Positions 12,367 through 20,254 of a DNA stretch of 64,000 bases are shown in pieces. The stretch is from contig AP017968.1 of assembly GCA_002356455.1 (NCBI GenBank), forward strand, positions 1,612,001 through 1,676,000, read 5' to 3'. A program made the translations under genes and the position numbers. Source of the stretch: Fusobacterium varium. GTDB lineage: Bacteria > Fusobacteriota > Fusobacteriia > Fusobacteriales > Fusobacteriaceae. The notes under the pieces are model-generated. The model saw only the letters and a list, made by a program, of their open reading frames with translations. It did no database searches and had not been told where the DNA came from. Numbering within the stretch: the stretch's first letter is position 1; each line of letters begins with the position of its first letter.

Positions 12367-13758
12367 ATGGAAAAAGTAACAGTAAAATCTCTATACAGAG
12401 ATAAAGAGCAATTTATTGATCAAGAGGTAGAAATATCAGGATGGATAAAAAAAATCAGAGTTCAAAAAAACTTTGGTTTTATAGAAATTAATGATGGATC
12501 ATTTTTCAAAGGAATCCAAATAGTATTTGATACAAAGTTAGATAATTTTGATGAAATTTCACGTTTGTCTATAATATCTTCAATTAAAGTAAAGGGAAAA
12601 TTGGTAAAATCTCAAGGAGCTGGACAAGATATAGAGATAGTGGCAAATGATATAGAAATATATCAAAAAGCTGATTTAGATTATCCTTTACAAAATAAAA
12701 GACATACTTTTGAATATTTGAGAACAAAAGCTCATTTAAGACCTAGAACTAATACTTTTTCAGCTGTATTTAGAGTAAGGTCAGTTATAGCTTATGCTAT
12801 TCATAAATTTTTTCAGGAAAATGGATTTGTATATGTACATACTCCAATAATAACTGGTTCTGATGCTGAAGGGGCTGGAGAAATGTTTAGAGTAACTACT
12901 TTAGATTTAAATGATTTACCTAAAGGTGAAGATGGAAAAGTAGATTCTTCAAAAGACTTCTTTGGAAAAGAAACTAATCTAACAGTAAGTGGACAGTTAA
13001 GCGGAGAAACTTATTGTGCTGCTTTCAGAAATATATATACATTTGGTCCTACATTCAGAGCTGAGTATTCTAATACTGCAAGACATGCTTCAGAATTCTG
13101 GATGATAGAGCCAGAAATAGCTTTTGCTGATCTTGAAGCTAATATGGAACTTGCTGAGGCTATGGTAAAATACATAATTAAATATGTTTTAGAGCAATGT
13201 CCAGAAGAAATGGAGTTTTTTAATCAATTTATTGAAAAAGGATTATTTGATAAACTTAATAATGTATTAAATAGCGATTTTGGCAGACTAACATATACAG
13301 AAGCTATAGAAATACTTGAAAAATCAGGAAAGAAATTTGATTATCCAGTAAAATGGGGAATTGACCTTCAAAGTGAACATGAAAGATATTTAGCAGAGGA
13401 GCATTTCCAAAAACCAGTTTTCCTTACTGATTATCCAAAAGATATAAAAGCTTTTTATATGAAACTTAATGAAGATGGAAAAACTGTAAGAGCAATGGAT
13501 TTACTGGCTCCTGGAATTGGAGAAATAATAGGTGGTTCTCAAAGAGAGGATAATCTTGAAATTCTTGAGGGAAGAATGAATGAACTAGGAATGAATATAG
13601 AAGATTATGGATTCTATTTAGATTTAAGAAAATATGGAAGCTTCCCACATTCAGGATATGGATTAGGACTTGAAAGAATAATTATGTATGTAACAGGAAT
13701 GACAAATATTCGTGACGTACTTCCATTCCCAAGAACACCTAATAATGCAGAATTTTAA
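12367..13758 (+). CDS. asnS: Asparaginyl-tRNA synthetase
   Basis: Charges tRNA-Asn with asparagine in the cytoplasm. At 463 residues it is full length. An N-terminal OB fold (about 15-100, [19 protein letters not shown]) binds the anticodon. The class II catalytic core carries motif 2 ([20 protein letters not shown], near 235) and motif 3 ([15 protein letters not shown], near the C terminus). The motif-2 region and the insert around [14 protein letters not shown] separate AsnRS from AspRS. The ribosome site is weak (ACGGGGGT) before the ATG at 12367. Confidence 0.95.
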   Translation: MEKVTVKSLYRDKEQFIDQEVEISGWIKKIRVQKNFGFIEINDGSFFKGIQIVFDTKLDNFDEISRLSIISSIKVKGKLVKSQGAGQDIEIVANDIEIYQKADLDYPLQNKRHTFEYLRTKAHLRPRTNTFSAVFRVRSVIAYAIHKFFQENGFVYVHTPIITGSDAEGAGEMFRVTTLDLNDLPKGEDGKVDSSKDFFGKETNLTVSGQLSGETYCAAFRNIYTFGPTFRAEYSNTARHASEFWMIEPEIAFADLEANMELAEAMVKYIIKYVLEQCPEEMEFFNQFIEKGLFDKLNNVLNSDFGRLTYTEAIEILEKSGKKFDYPVKWGIDLQSEHERYLAEEHFQKPVFLTDYPKDIKAFYMKLNEDGKTVRAMDLLAPGIGEIIGGSQREDNLEILEGRMNELGMNIEDYGFYLDLRKYGSFPHSGYGLGLERIIMYVTGMTNIRDVLPFPRTPNNAEF

Positions 13759-13785
13759 TTAAAATATTAATTAAGGGGATCAAAG

Positions 13786-14814
13786 ATGGTATTGAAGTTT
13801 TTTTTGCTCTGGGTAATGATAATATTGGGGATATTTTACATAATAACTTATCCATATAAATCGAAACTTGCCAGAAAACTGAAAAGAGTTAACAGCTTTG
13901 AAGAAATTGAATTTATAAAAAATTCAGATACAAACTATTCTGATATATCACAAGAAGAAATTAATGAATATATAACTTTAGAAGAAAAAAAGATTAAAAG
14001 TTCTTTTGTGAATGAAGAAATGAAATATACTATTATTACCCCTAAAAGTAATATAAAAAATGATATTCCATGTCTTTTCCTTCTTCATGGATTGAGAGAC
14101 GAAAATAAAGACTGGTTGGAAAAAGCAAAATTATTAGAAAACTATATTTCCTTATTGAAAAAAGGTGAGATAGATCCAATGATATTTATTTTGGCATCTT
14201 CTGGTGGAGATGGACAAAGTTGGTATTCTAATTTTGCTGCAGAAAAAGGTTATCAATATGAAGATTATATAGTTGGTGAACTTATTCCAGAGATAAAAAT
14301 GCAGCTTCCAAAATCTCCTATGGGAATAGTTGGTTTTTCTATGGGAGGATATGCAGCATTTAAACTGGGACTTAAATATATAGATATATTTAAAGTTATA
14401 GGCAGTTTTTCAGGTGCAATAAATCTTATAAGAATGAGTGTTAACAGAAGGGTTATAAGACTGTTTAAATTTATTTATATTCCTAAATTTCTTTTTAGCA
14501 GTGTAGATAAAAAACAATTTATAAGAGTTTTTGGTTCATGGGGCTATAAAATATTAAAAGAAGATCCATACAGCATGATAAAATATGTGAAAGCAGAGAA
14601 ATTGAATAACAAATATTTTTATGCTAGTGTAGGAATAGAAGATAGAGTAAACCATTTAATGCTTCAGCAATGGTTGGATGTAATGGGAAGGATGAAAAAA
14701 AAGAAATATAATTTTAAAGGATATCTATGTGATGGAGAAACACATACATGGGATTATGTAGCCAGAGATATGTCTAATTTTTTAAAGTTTTTCAATGAAA
14801 AAATATATAAATAA
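13786..14814 (+). CDS. Membrane-anchored esterase of the alpha/beta-hydrolase (esterase D / PF00756-like) family
   Basis: A 342-residue protein. The first 20 residues form a hydrophobic anchor; the rest is an alpha/beta hydrolase. The oxyanion-side motif is LFLLHGLRDENKDW, the nucleophile elbow is GFSMGGYAAF (Ser near residue 186), and the probable catalytic His lies in DGETHTWDY near the C terminus. Asp is likely supplied by VGIEDRVNH. The fold matches acyl/carboxyl esterases such as S-formylglutathione hydrolase, enterochelin esterase or feruloyl esterase; the substrate cannot be told. It is 28 bp downstream of asnS with its own AAGGGGAT ribosome site and is followed by a strong terminator. 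Confidence 0.8.
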   Translation: MVLKFFLLWVMIILGIFYIITYPYKSKLARKLKRVNSFEEIEFIKNSDTNYSDISQEEINEYITLEEKKIKSSFVNEEMKYTIITPKSNIKNDIPCLFLLHGLRDENKDWLEKAKLLENYISLLKKGEIDPMIFILASSGGDGQSWYSNFAAEKGYQYEDYIVGELIPEIKMQLPKSPMGIVGFSMGGYAAFKLGLKYIDIFKVIGSFSGAINLIRMSVNRRVIRLFKFIYIPKFLFSSVDKKQFIRVFGSWGYKILKEDPYSMIKYVKAEKLNNKYFYASVGIEDRVNHLMLQQWLDVMGRMKKKKYNFKGYLCDGETHTWDYVARDMSNFLKFFNEKIYK

Positions 14815-14815
14815 T

Positions 14816-14859
14816 AAAAAACTCCTTATAAAATTAAAAATTTTTTAAGGAGTTTTTTT
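14816..14859 (+). terminator. Rho-independent terminator after the esterase gene
   Basis: A 12-bp stem (AAAAACTCCTTA with TAAGGAGTTTTT) and a T tract; symmetric, so it may work in both directions. Confidence 0.8.
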
Positions 14860-14939
14860 ATTAAACTCTATTAATTTTCTGTTATTTCTGTTACAATATA
14901 TAGGTTGATAATTCAAGATAAACAAGTATTTGAGAGGTA

Positions 14940-15488
14940 ATGATGAAAAAAAGTATAAAAGAAATAATAGTTGTAGAAGGAAGAGATGATATATCAGCAG
15001 TAAAAGCTGCTGTTGATGCTGAAGTGATACAAGTAAATGGATTTGCTGTAAGAAAGCAGGGAACTATAGAAAAAATAAAAGTAGCAGATCAAAATAGAGG
15101 AATAATAATTCTTACTGATCCAGATCATGCTGGAGAAGAAATTAGAAAATATATACATAAATTTTTTCCAGAGGCAAAAGATGCCTATATTAGAAGAATA
15201 GAAGGAACTAAAGATGGTGATGTAGGTGTAGAAAATGCTTCACCAGAAGCTATTATAAATGCATTAGAAAAAGCCAGATGCAGTGTGATAGAAGTTAAAG
15301 ATATAATCTTCACAATGGATTATCTGATGGAGTGTGGACTTGTAGGAAGTGGAGAAGCAAGTGTCAGAAGAGAAAAAGTTGGAGGAAAGTTGGGAATTGG
15401 ATATTCTAATGGAAAACAATTTTTATCTAGATTGAATAGATATGGAATATCTAAAGAGGAGTTTGAACAAGCTCTAAAGAGTATTTAA
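14940..15488 (+). CDS. rnmV: Ribonuclease M5 (5S rRNA maturation)
   Basis: A 182-residue TOPRIM-domain endonuclease that cleaves the 5S rRNA precursor. Motifs are IIVVEGRDDISAVKAA (TOPRIM Glu), the IILTDPDHAGEEIR block (the DxD of TOPRIM) and a C-terminal half with the GLVGSGEASVRREKVGGKLGIGYSNGKQFL pattern found in RNase M5. ATGATG at 14940 gives two possible starts one codon apart, behind GAGAGGT. It stands alone, close to an rRNA operon on the same strand. Confidence 0.9.
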   Translation: MMKKSIKEIIVVEGRDDISAVKAAVDAEVIQVNGFAVRKQGTIEKIKVADQNRGIIILTDPDHAGEEIRKYIHKFFPEAKDAYIRRIEGTKDGDVGVENASPEAIINALEKARCSVIEVKDIIFTMDYLMECGLVGSGEASVRREKVGGKLGIGYSNGKQFLSRLNRYGISKEEFEQALKSI

Positions 15489-15722
15489 TATAAATAAAAT
15501 ACTAAAAAAATAATTGTGCCAAAAAGAAAATTAAATTAAGTTTAAGGAAAAATTATTTATTGAACTAGAGAATAATTAAAATTTCTTTAATATTCAAAGG
15601 AAAAAAATTATAGCAGCTAAAGTTATTAGCTGCCTAATTGTTTAAATTATATAATTTTCTAAGTTTTTCATAAAATTTATATGGAATAATATGAATAAAT
15701 ATATATTTTTATAAAAATATTA

Positions 15723-15751
15723 TTGACTTTTTATTGGGTTACATATAAAAT
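15723..15751 (+). promoter_or_regulatory. Promoter of the preQ1-controlled queuine-salvage genes
   Basis: TTGACT at 15723-15728 with TAAAAT at 15746-15751 (17-bp spacer), or TATAAA two bases earlier. It is about 45 bp ahead of the riboswitch core. The stretch 15489-15722 is AT-rich and I see nothing in it. Confidence 0.55.
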
Positions 15752-15794
15752 ATAGTGTCAAATTAAATAAATCACTAAATCCTCTATAAGAGGG

Positions 15795-15834
15795 AGATGT
15801 CCTAGCGTGAACCAACCATCTATAAAAAACTAGT
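15795..15834 (+). promoter_or_regulatory. preQ1-I riboswitch aptamer
   Basis: P1 pairs AGATG (15795-15799) with CATCT (15817-15821). The loop starts with TCCTAGC and the tail ATAAAAAACTAG is the near-invariant A-rich tail of class I preQ1 aptamers. CTAG in the loop (15802-15805) pairs with CTAG at 15830-15833 to form the pseudoknot. A short CCTC/GAGG hairpin lies just upstream (15781-15793). The genes behind it encode a queuosine-linked transporter and a radical-SAM enzyme, which agrees with preQ1 sensing. Confidence 0.85.
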
Positions 15835-15848
15835 CTTTTTTTATTTAT

Positions 15849-15873
15849 GCAGGGGTTAGGCTCTGCTTTTTTT
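15849..15873 (+). terminator. Terminator of the preQ1 riboswitch expression platform
   Basis: Stem GCAGGG / CTCTGC with a 6-nt loop and seven T residues (15867-15873), 16 nt after the aptamer. It points to transcriptional control, with preQ1 causing early stop. The anti-terminator partner was not worked out. Confidence 0.65.
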
Positions 15874-15900
15874 ATTGAAAATTTTTAAGAAGGAGTAAAA

Positions 15901-16605
15901 ATGGGAATAAGGTATAATAAAATTACAGATAAACATCAAAGAGAAATAGTTCTGTTGAAAAGTTTTCCATGTAAATATGGAAAATGTAGTTTTTGTAATT
16001 ATATAGAAGATAACTCTTTAGATGAAAAAGAAATAGATGCTGTAAATATGGAAGTTTTAAAAGAAATAACTGGAGAATATGAAGTTTTAGAAGTAATAAA
16101 TTCTGGATCTGTTTTTGAATTAACGCCAAGAACTTTAGAAGAAATAAAAAAAATAGTTAAAGAAAAAAATATAAAAGTTCTCTATTTTGAAATTTATTAT
16201 GGTTATATAAAGAGAATTGAGGAGATTAAAAAATATTTTTTTGATGTAGAAATACGCTTTAGAATGGGAATAGAAACATTTGATAATGATTTTAGAGTGA
16301 AAGTATATAATAAAAATTTTATTTTAAAAGAGAAAGAAATCATAGAAATTAGTAAAAAATTATTCTCTGTTTGTTTATTAATATGTGTAAAAGGGCAAAC
16401 AAAAGAAATGATAGAAAATGATATAAAAATTGCTTTGGAAAATTTTCAAGGTGTAACTATAAATATTTTTATTAATAATGGAACTGTTATAGAGAGAGAT
16501 AATGAATTGGTAAAATGGTTCATTGAAAAGTATTCATATTTAACACTAAATGATAAAGTAGAATTACTGATTGACAATAAAGATTTAGGAGTTTTTGAAC
16601 AATAA
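15901..16605 (+). CDS. queL: Radical-SAM protein, probable queuine lyase (QueL-like)
   Basis: A 234-residue protein with a Cys cluster at C24, C29 and C32 (FPCKYGKCSFC, i.e. CX4CX2C, one residue longer than the standard CX3CX2C). It has radical-SAM-like features further on: INSGSVFELTP near 70, FRMGIETFD near 123 and CVKGQTKEMIENDI near 162. It is short for the superfamily. A radical-SAM queuine lyase (QueL) that makes preQ1 from queuine is known from Clostridioides difficile-type gut bacteria. Here the preQ1 riboswitch in front and a YhhQ transporter 20 bp behind support that role. The assignment is by context and family type, not by residue-level comparison. Confidence 0.68.
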   Translation: MGIRYNKITDKHQREIVLLKSFPCKYGKCSFCNYIEDNSLDEKEIDAVNMEVLKEITGEYEVLEVINSGSVFELTPRTLEEIKKIVKEKNIKVLYFEIYYGYIKRIEEIKKYFFDVEIRFRMGIETFDNDFRVKVYNKNFILKEKEIIEISKKLFSVCLLICVKGQTKEMIENDIKIALENFQGVTINIFINNGTVIERDNELVKWFIEKYSYLTLNDKVELLIDNKDLGVFEQ

Positions 16606-16624
16606 ATAGATTGCAGGAGGAAAA

Positions 16625-17332
16625 ATGAGAAATGAATTTTTATGGGCAATAATGTTGCTGGTAAATTTTTTAGCAATAATATTTGCTTACTCTAGATTTG
16701 GAAAAATAGGATTGTATATTTGGATACCAATATCAACTATATTAGCTAATATTCAAGTGGTTATGTTGGTAGATTTATTTGGATTTGGAACTACCCTAGG
16801 AAATATACTTTATGCTGGTGGATTTTTAGTGACTGATATTCTTGCAGAAAACTATGGAAAGGAACATGCCAAAAAAGCTGTAAAAATAGGATTTTTTTCT
16901 TTGTTGGTAATGACACTAATAATGCAGATAGCAGTAGCCTTTGTACCTTCTAATGTAGAGGAAGGATTAGTCACTTTCAATGGAGTGAAAAGAATATTTG
17001 ATTTTATGCCAAGAATAGCAATAGCATCTCTTGTATCTTATTGGATATCTCAAAGTCATGATATATGGGCATATGAAATGTGGAGAAAGAAGTTCAGTGA
17101 AAGAAAACATATTTGGATCAGAAATAATATGAGTACAATGATAAGCCAACTTATTGATAATACTATTTTTACCTTAATAGCTTTTTGGGGTGTTTATCCC
17201 AGAGAAGTATTGATGGAAATATTTATCACTACTTATTGTATGAAATTTATAGTAGCAGTTTTTGATACACCATTTGTATATATTGCTAATCATTTAAAAT
17301 TGAGTGGAAAAATAAAAGAAGCGGAATTATAA
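16625..17332 (+). CDS. yhhQ: Queuosine-precursor transporter (YhhQ / VUT family)
   Basis: A 235-residue inner-membrane protein with about six helices. The segment AGGFLVTDILAENYGKEHAKKAVKIG is the hallmark of the YhhQ/COG1738 family, and FMPRIAIASLVSYWISQSHDIWAYEMWR is also typical. YhhQ imports preQ0/preQ1, and some relatives import queuine. It lies 20 bp after the radical-SAM gene with an AGGAGG site, so both share the riboswitch. Substrate preference (queuine versus preQ1) cannot be read from sequence alone, but a queuine-cleaving partner would make queuine import sensible. Confidence 0.88.
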   Translation: MRNEFLWAIMLLVNFLAIIFAYSRFGKIGLYIWIPISTILANIQVVMLVDLFGFGTTLGNILYAGGFLVTDILAENYGKEHAKKAVKIGFFSLLVMTLIMQIAVAFVPSNVEEGLVTFNGVKRIFDFMPRIAIASLVSYWISQSHDIWAYEMWRKKFSERKHIWIRNNMSTMISQLIDNTIFTLIAFWGVYPREVLMEIFITTYCMKFIVAVFDTPFVYIANHLKLSGKIKEAEL

Positions 17333-17334
17333 AT

Positions 17335-17373
17335 AAAAAAAGGAAAACTCACATATGGAGTCTTCCTTTTTTA
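17335..17373. terminator. Bidirectional terminator between yhhQ and the convergent gene
   Basis: Stem AAAAAAGGAAAACTC with GAGTCTTCCTTTTTT (one mismatch), with T tracts on both strands. It ends yhhQ on the plus strand and overlaps the stop codon of the minus-strand gene. Confidence 0.8.
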
Positions 17374-17736
17374 TATTAGATTCTCATCTATACAAAGGCT
17401 TATTTTATTTTCAAGTTTTTCTCTTATTTCTTTTGATACAGGAATATTTTTGATTTTTCCATTCTGAATATAATAGAATAGCTTCATATCTTCTTTTACA
17501 GAAATAATATTATTTGTATATACTTTTATTAAATTTTTCCATTCTTCCATATTATCACATACTTTTTTTAAGAGCTGAACTTCTCTAAGGAGAATATCAA
17601 ATATTTCTAAAGGAAAATCATGTTCATTATCACTAAATAAAAATTTTACTACAAGATTGTTATTGTTCTCAAGATAGTTTATTAAAACATTTAAATCAAA
17701 TTTTTCACATAAATTTTTCTCTTCCAGTTCAGTCAT
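17371..17736 (-). CDS. Hypothetical protein, 121 residues
   Basis: I do not recognise the family. The protein is soluble, acidic at the N terminus and predicted mostly helical (for example LNVLINYLENNNNL and FDILLREVQLLKKVCDNMEEWKN), with no signal peptide or membrane helix. A GAGGTG ribosome site stands 7 nt before the ATG, which supports a real gene. It is a single minus-strand gene between plus-strand units. Confidence 0.6.
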   Translation of the reverse strand: MTELEEKNLCEKFDLNVLINYLENNNNLVVKFLFSDNEHDFPLEIFDILLREVQLLKKVCDNMEEWKNLIKVYTNNIISVKEDMKLFYYIQNGKIKNIPVSKEIREKLENKISLCIDENLI

Positions 17737-18335
17737 ATTTTCACCTCTAAGATTATCATTATATTATATTAAAATTATAACATTTTTATTCTTATATTTA
17801 AACTTGTTAATTAAATATTTATATATTTGAGTATAATATAAATGATATTTTTTATAAAAATTTTATGCAAATAAAAATATGAAAAATGGAGTTTTATTTT
17901 TAGAAGGTTTTTTTTAGAAAAATAAAAATAGATTTAAAGATAGAATTTATTCAAAATAAGTTTTAAAAATAATTTCTCCATATTTCAAAAGAAAAATTTT
18001 TTTTATTAGAATTTTTTTTAAGATTATAGAGTATTTTTTAGTATGATATTTTTGAGTAAAAATGTTATTTTATTTTTTGTATGTTATAATAATTATGTAC
18101 TCTCATTTTATCATACAAAAAACAAACAAATATTTGAAAAGCTCTTAATAATGAACTAAAAGGAGGAGGATTAAAAAATAAAGTTATTAAAAATAAGATG
18201 AAATAATATTTTGGGGAGGTAAAACACTAAAAAAATTATTCTAAATTTTGATTAAAATAAATTAGAAATTTAAAATTTAGAAATTAGGTAAAAGAAAAAA
18301 TATTTATAAAAATAAAATATCTGAGGGAGAAAAAG
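17737..18335 (+). other. AT-rich intergenic region with two orphan ribosome-binding sites
   Basis: About 600 bp without a full gene. Two strong Shine-Dalgarno words, AAGGAGGAGGA near 18161 and GGGGAGGT near 18213, have no start codon at the right distance. Each is followed by A-rich sequence like the first codons of the lipoprotein genes downstream (Lys-Lys-Ile/Leu). They look like the decayed beginnings of lipoprotein genes of the 20-21 kb kind. Inference only. Confidence 0.35.
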
Positions 18336-18764
18336 ATGATAAAATTAACAGAAAAGGAATTAGAAAATATAAAAGAAAATAAAGATGCAATAGCACAATT
18401 GCTTGTTAAAAAAGCTATTTTGAATGAAATAAAGGAAAAAAAATATAATGAGGAAGAAAAAAAATACTTAGAAGAACTAAAAATGAATATGGAAATTGAA
18501 TTTTATTTGACTTCTGCTGCACAGAATGATATCACTATATCTGATTATGAACTATTAGAAATATATAAAAATAATTCTGAAGCATTAAAGGATAAAACTG
18601 TAATAGAAGTGTATCCACAGCTTCAGCAAGCTTTAATAAATAAAAAAATTAATGAAAAAAAGCTTGGTGTAATCAATGAAATAATAGAGAAACACAAATT
18701 AAATGAAATTTTAAAAGATTATATTGATGAAGATAAAGAAAAAGATTTAATAACAAAACAATAA
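18336..18764 (+). CDS. SurA/PPIase-N-like helical protein without signal peptide (paralogue of the 20255 lipoprotein)
   Basis: A 142-residue, highly charged helical protein. It aligns from LTEKELENIK to KLNEILKDYI with residues about 35-165 of the lipoprotein at 20255-20791: shared blocks are LLVKKAILNEIK / ILVYKALLEEVK, a YKNNSEALKDK / YKRHKEQFDDK turn and IIEKHKLNEIL / IIEKYKLNDIL. The pattern resembles the N- and C-terminal helices of SurA/PrsA-type chaperones without the parvulin domain. It lacks the signal peptide and lipobox of its paralogue, so it would stay in the cytoplasm unless the 5' end has decayed. The ribosome site is GAGGGAG, and a terminator follows. Confidence 0.7.
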   Translation: MIKLTEKELENIKENKDAIAQLLVKKAILNEIKEKKYNEEEKKYLEELKMNMEIEFYLTSAAQNDITISDYELLEIYKNNSEALKDKTVIEVYPQLQQALINKKINEKKLGVINEIIEKHKLNEILKDYIDEDKEKDLITKQ

Positions 18765-18802
18765 AAGAGAGAATAAATTATGTTAAAATTTATAAAACAT
18801 GA

Positions 18803-18836
18803 AAGCCTGACATAAAAAATTCAGTCAGGCTTTTTT
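18803..18836 (+). terminator. Terminator after the SurA-like gene
   Basis: Stem AAGCCTGAC (18803-18811) with GTCAGGCTT (18824-18832), then a T run. It isolates this gene from the recombinase region. Confidence 0.8.
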
Positions 18837-19075
18837 AGTAAAAAATATAACTTCTTGTTTAAATAAAACCTTATTGAGTAAAAAAATAGGATAAAAATCA
18901 AAAATCGTTTATTAACATAAAATTTATTCGTAAAAGATAATTAAAAAAGTATTTATAATATAGAAAAATATTTTTATAAAAAACATTATAAAAATTTTTT
19001 ATAAAATATAATTTTTTAAAAGGAAATAAGTATTTTTTTTGTAATAGCTAGTATATAAGGGTTAATAAATAAATA

Positions 19076-19106
19076 ATGGTTAATATAAATATCTTATATT
19101 AACCAT
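19076..19106. repeat. Left recombination site: palindromic, 13-bp arms, 5-bp spacer
   Basis: ATGGTTAATATAA (19076-19088), spacer ATATC (19089-19093), then the exact inverted copy TTATATTAACCAT (19094-19106). This is the layout of a tyrosine-recombinase core site. Bases 19087-19106 recur as a perfect 20-bp inverted copy at 19861-19880, so the two sites are in opposite orientation around the recombinase gene. Confidence 0.8.
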
Positions 19107-19167
19107 CAACAACGATCTATTGATGAATTTATCATAATTTTGGAAAAAATCAAAAAAGGAGAAAAAA

Positions 19168-19764
19168 ATGGATAAAAGAGGACAGGAAGTTAAATACATT
19201 TGTAAGGAAGATTTAAAAAAATTGAGAAAATATTTCAAATCAAACGATAAAGTAGTAATTTTAGCGTTGATAAATATTGGAGTAAATGTTGGATTAAGAA
19301 TTTCTGATTTATCAAAAATAAGATTTGAAGATATAAATAGTGATTATGTTGTAAAATTAAAAGAAAAGAAAACAAAAAAAATGAGAGAGATTAAATTAAA
19401 TACAGTTTGCCAGAAGTCAATTGAAGAATTAAAGAAATATTATGAAACATTAGGATATTCTAAAGAAAGGGGATTTCTATTTAAATCTTTAAACAGAAAA
19501 TATGTAAAAGAATTGTTTGATAAGCCTATTTCAACTGTTTCAATAAGCAAATATTTAAATCAAGCTAAAGCAGATTTAAATATTTCATATCCCATTGGAA
19601 CACATTCTTTGAGAAAAACATGGGGGCATACAGTTTATAGAGGAACTTTAGATATAGCGCTGGTAATGTCTATATTTAATCATTCGTCTGCAGAACAAAC
19701 ATTAAAATATATAGGAATAGAGCAAGAAATGATTAACAAAGTATACGATAAATTCAAGATATGA
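19168..19764 (+). CDS. Catalytic-only tyrosine recombinase (FimB/FimE-sized)
   Basis: A 198-residue site-specific recombinase. The catalytic set is complete: Arg44 (GLRISDL), Lys in the 66-71 KEKKTKK strand, His146 and Arg149 (THSLRK), His172 (FNHSS) and the nucleophile Tyr181 (KYIG). It begins almost at the catalytic domain, with no separate N-terminal core-binding domain, as in E. coli FimB and FimE (198-200 residues), which flip the fimA promoter. It is encoded between two inverted recombination-type sites. The ATG at 19168 follows AAAAAGGAG. A phage or transposon integrase is less likely: the sites are inverted rather than direct, and no cargo genes are present. Confidence 0.88.
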   Translation: MDKRGQEVKYICKEDLKKLRKYFKSNDKVVILALINIGVNVGLRISDLSKIRFEDINSDYVVKLKEKKTKKMREIKLNTVCQKSIEELKKYYETLGYSKERGFLFKSLNRKYVKELFDKPISTVSISKYLNQAKADLNISYPIGTHSLRKTWGHTVYRGTLDIALVMSIFNHSSAEQTLKYIGIEQEMINKVYDKFKI

Positions 19765-19819
19765 GTTCAATTTTTTAAGTTTATAGAAAGAAAATAGTTA
19801 ATTTATTTAAAAAAAATAG

Positions 19820-19848
19820 TTGATTTATTTTCAAAAATACGATATCAT
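19820..19848 (+). promoter_or_regulatory. Outward-facing promoter inside the putative invertible segment
   Basis: TTGATT at 19820-19825 and TATCAT at 19843-19848 with exactly 17 bp between. The expected start is near 19855, just inside the right recombination site, and transcription would run into the lipoprotein/FadA genes from 19975. Inversion of 19087-19880 would turn it away from those genes. Confidence 0.55.
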
Positions 19849-19860
19849 AAAAAAAGAGAA

Positions 19861-19891
19861 ATGGTTAATATAAGATATTTTTATTACCTAA
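19861..19891. repeat. Right recombination site (inverted partner of 19076-19106)
   Basis: ATGGTTAATATAA (19861-19873), spacer GATAT (the reverse complement of the left-site spacer ATATC), then a degenerate second arm TTTTATTACCTAA. The first 20 bases are a perfect inverted match to 19087-19106. The reversed spacer predicts inversion rather than deletion of the DNA between. Confidence 0.78.
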
Positions 19892-19910
19892 TGAAAAAAC
19901 GTAATTTAAT

Positions 19911-19932
19911 AAAAGAAGTTGCAGCTTCTTTT
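19911..19932 (+). promoter_or_regulatory. Leader hairpin between the right site and the lipoprotein operon
   Basis: A perfect 8-bp stem AAAAGAAG / CTTCTTTT with a 6-nt loop, in the leader of the transcript predicted from the 19820 promoter. It is followed by GACTATT rather than a long T run, so it may be an mRNA stabiliser or weak attenuator rather than a terminator. Confidence 0.45.
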
Positions 19933-19974
19933 GACTATTATAAGTTACGAATAAGATGAAATTGGGAGGGAATT

Positions 19975-20217
19975 ATGAAGAAATTAAGTTTTTTATTTCT
20001 ATCAGCCATTTTAGTTGTTAGCTGTTCAAACGCTAAACAGAGTAGTGATGATCCTTTAGATATTCTTAATCAGAGAAGAAGAGAATATTATGAAAAGGAA
20101 AAAGAAAAAGAAGCAGAACAAGCTAGAAAAGCTGCTGAAATCTCTAGAATGACAGAAAAAGAAAGAAATGAATATGAAATTCAGAGAATAAAAGAAAAAA
20201 TTAAAGAAATGAAATAG
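19975..20217 (+). CDS. Small helical lipoprotein
   Basis: An 80-residue lipoprotein. The signal peptide ends in VVSC (Cys about residue 17). The mature part is almost all charged helix (RRREYYEKEKEKEAEQARKA), suited to a coiled coil, with no recognised domain. It is the first gene of an operon of three lipoproteins and two FadA-family genes; the ribosome site GGGAGGG precedes the ATG at 19975. Small lipoproteins are found with fusobacterial adhesin loci (the rad genes of F. nucleatum), but no direct homology is claimed. Confidence 0.78.
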   Translation: MKKLSFLFLSAILVVSCSNAKQSSDDPLDILNQRRREYYEKEKEKEAEQARKAAEISRMTEKERNEYEIQRIKEKIKEMK

Positions 20218-20254
20218 TAATTTTCTTTAAAACAAAATATCGGGAGGATTTTTA

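Noticed and set aside
17737-18335. Possible small genes behind the two orphan Shine-Dalgarno words
   Set aside because: No ATG, GTG or TTG at a workable distance starts an ORF of meaningful length; they are kept only as probable remnants.
19087-19880. Inverted repeats as att sites of an integrated element
   Set aside because: Attachment sites of an integrated element should be direct repeats and flank cargo; here the spacers are in opposite orientation and only the recombinase lies between.
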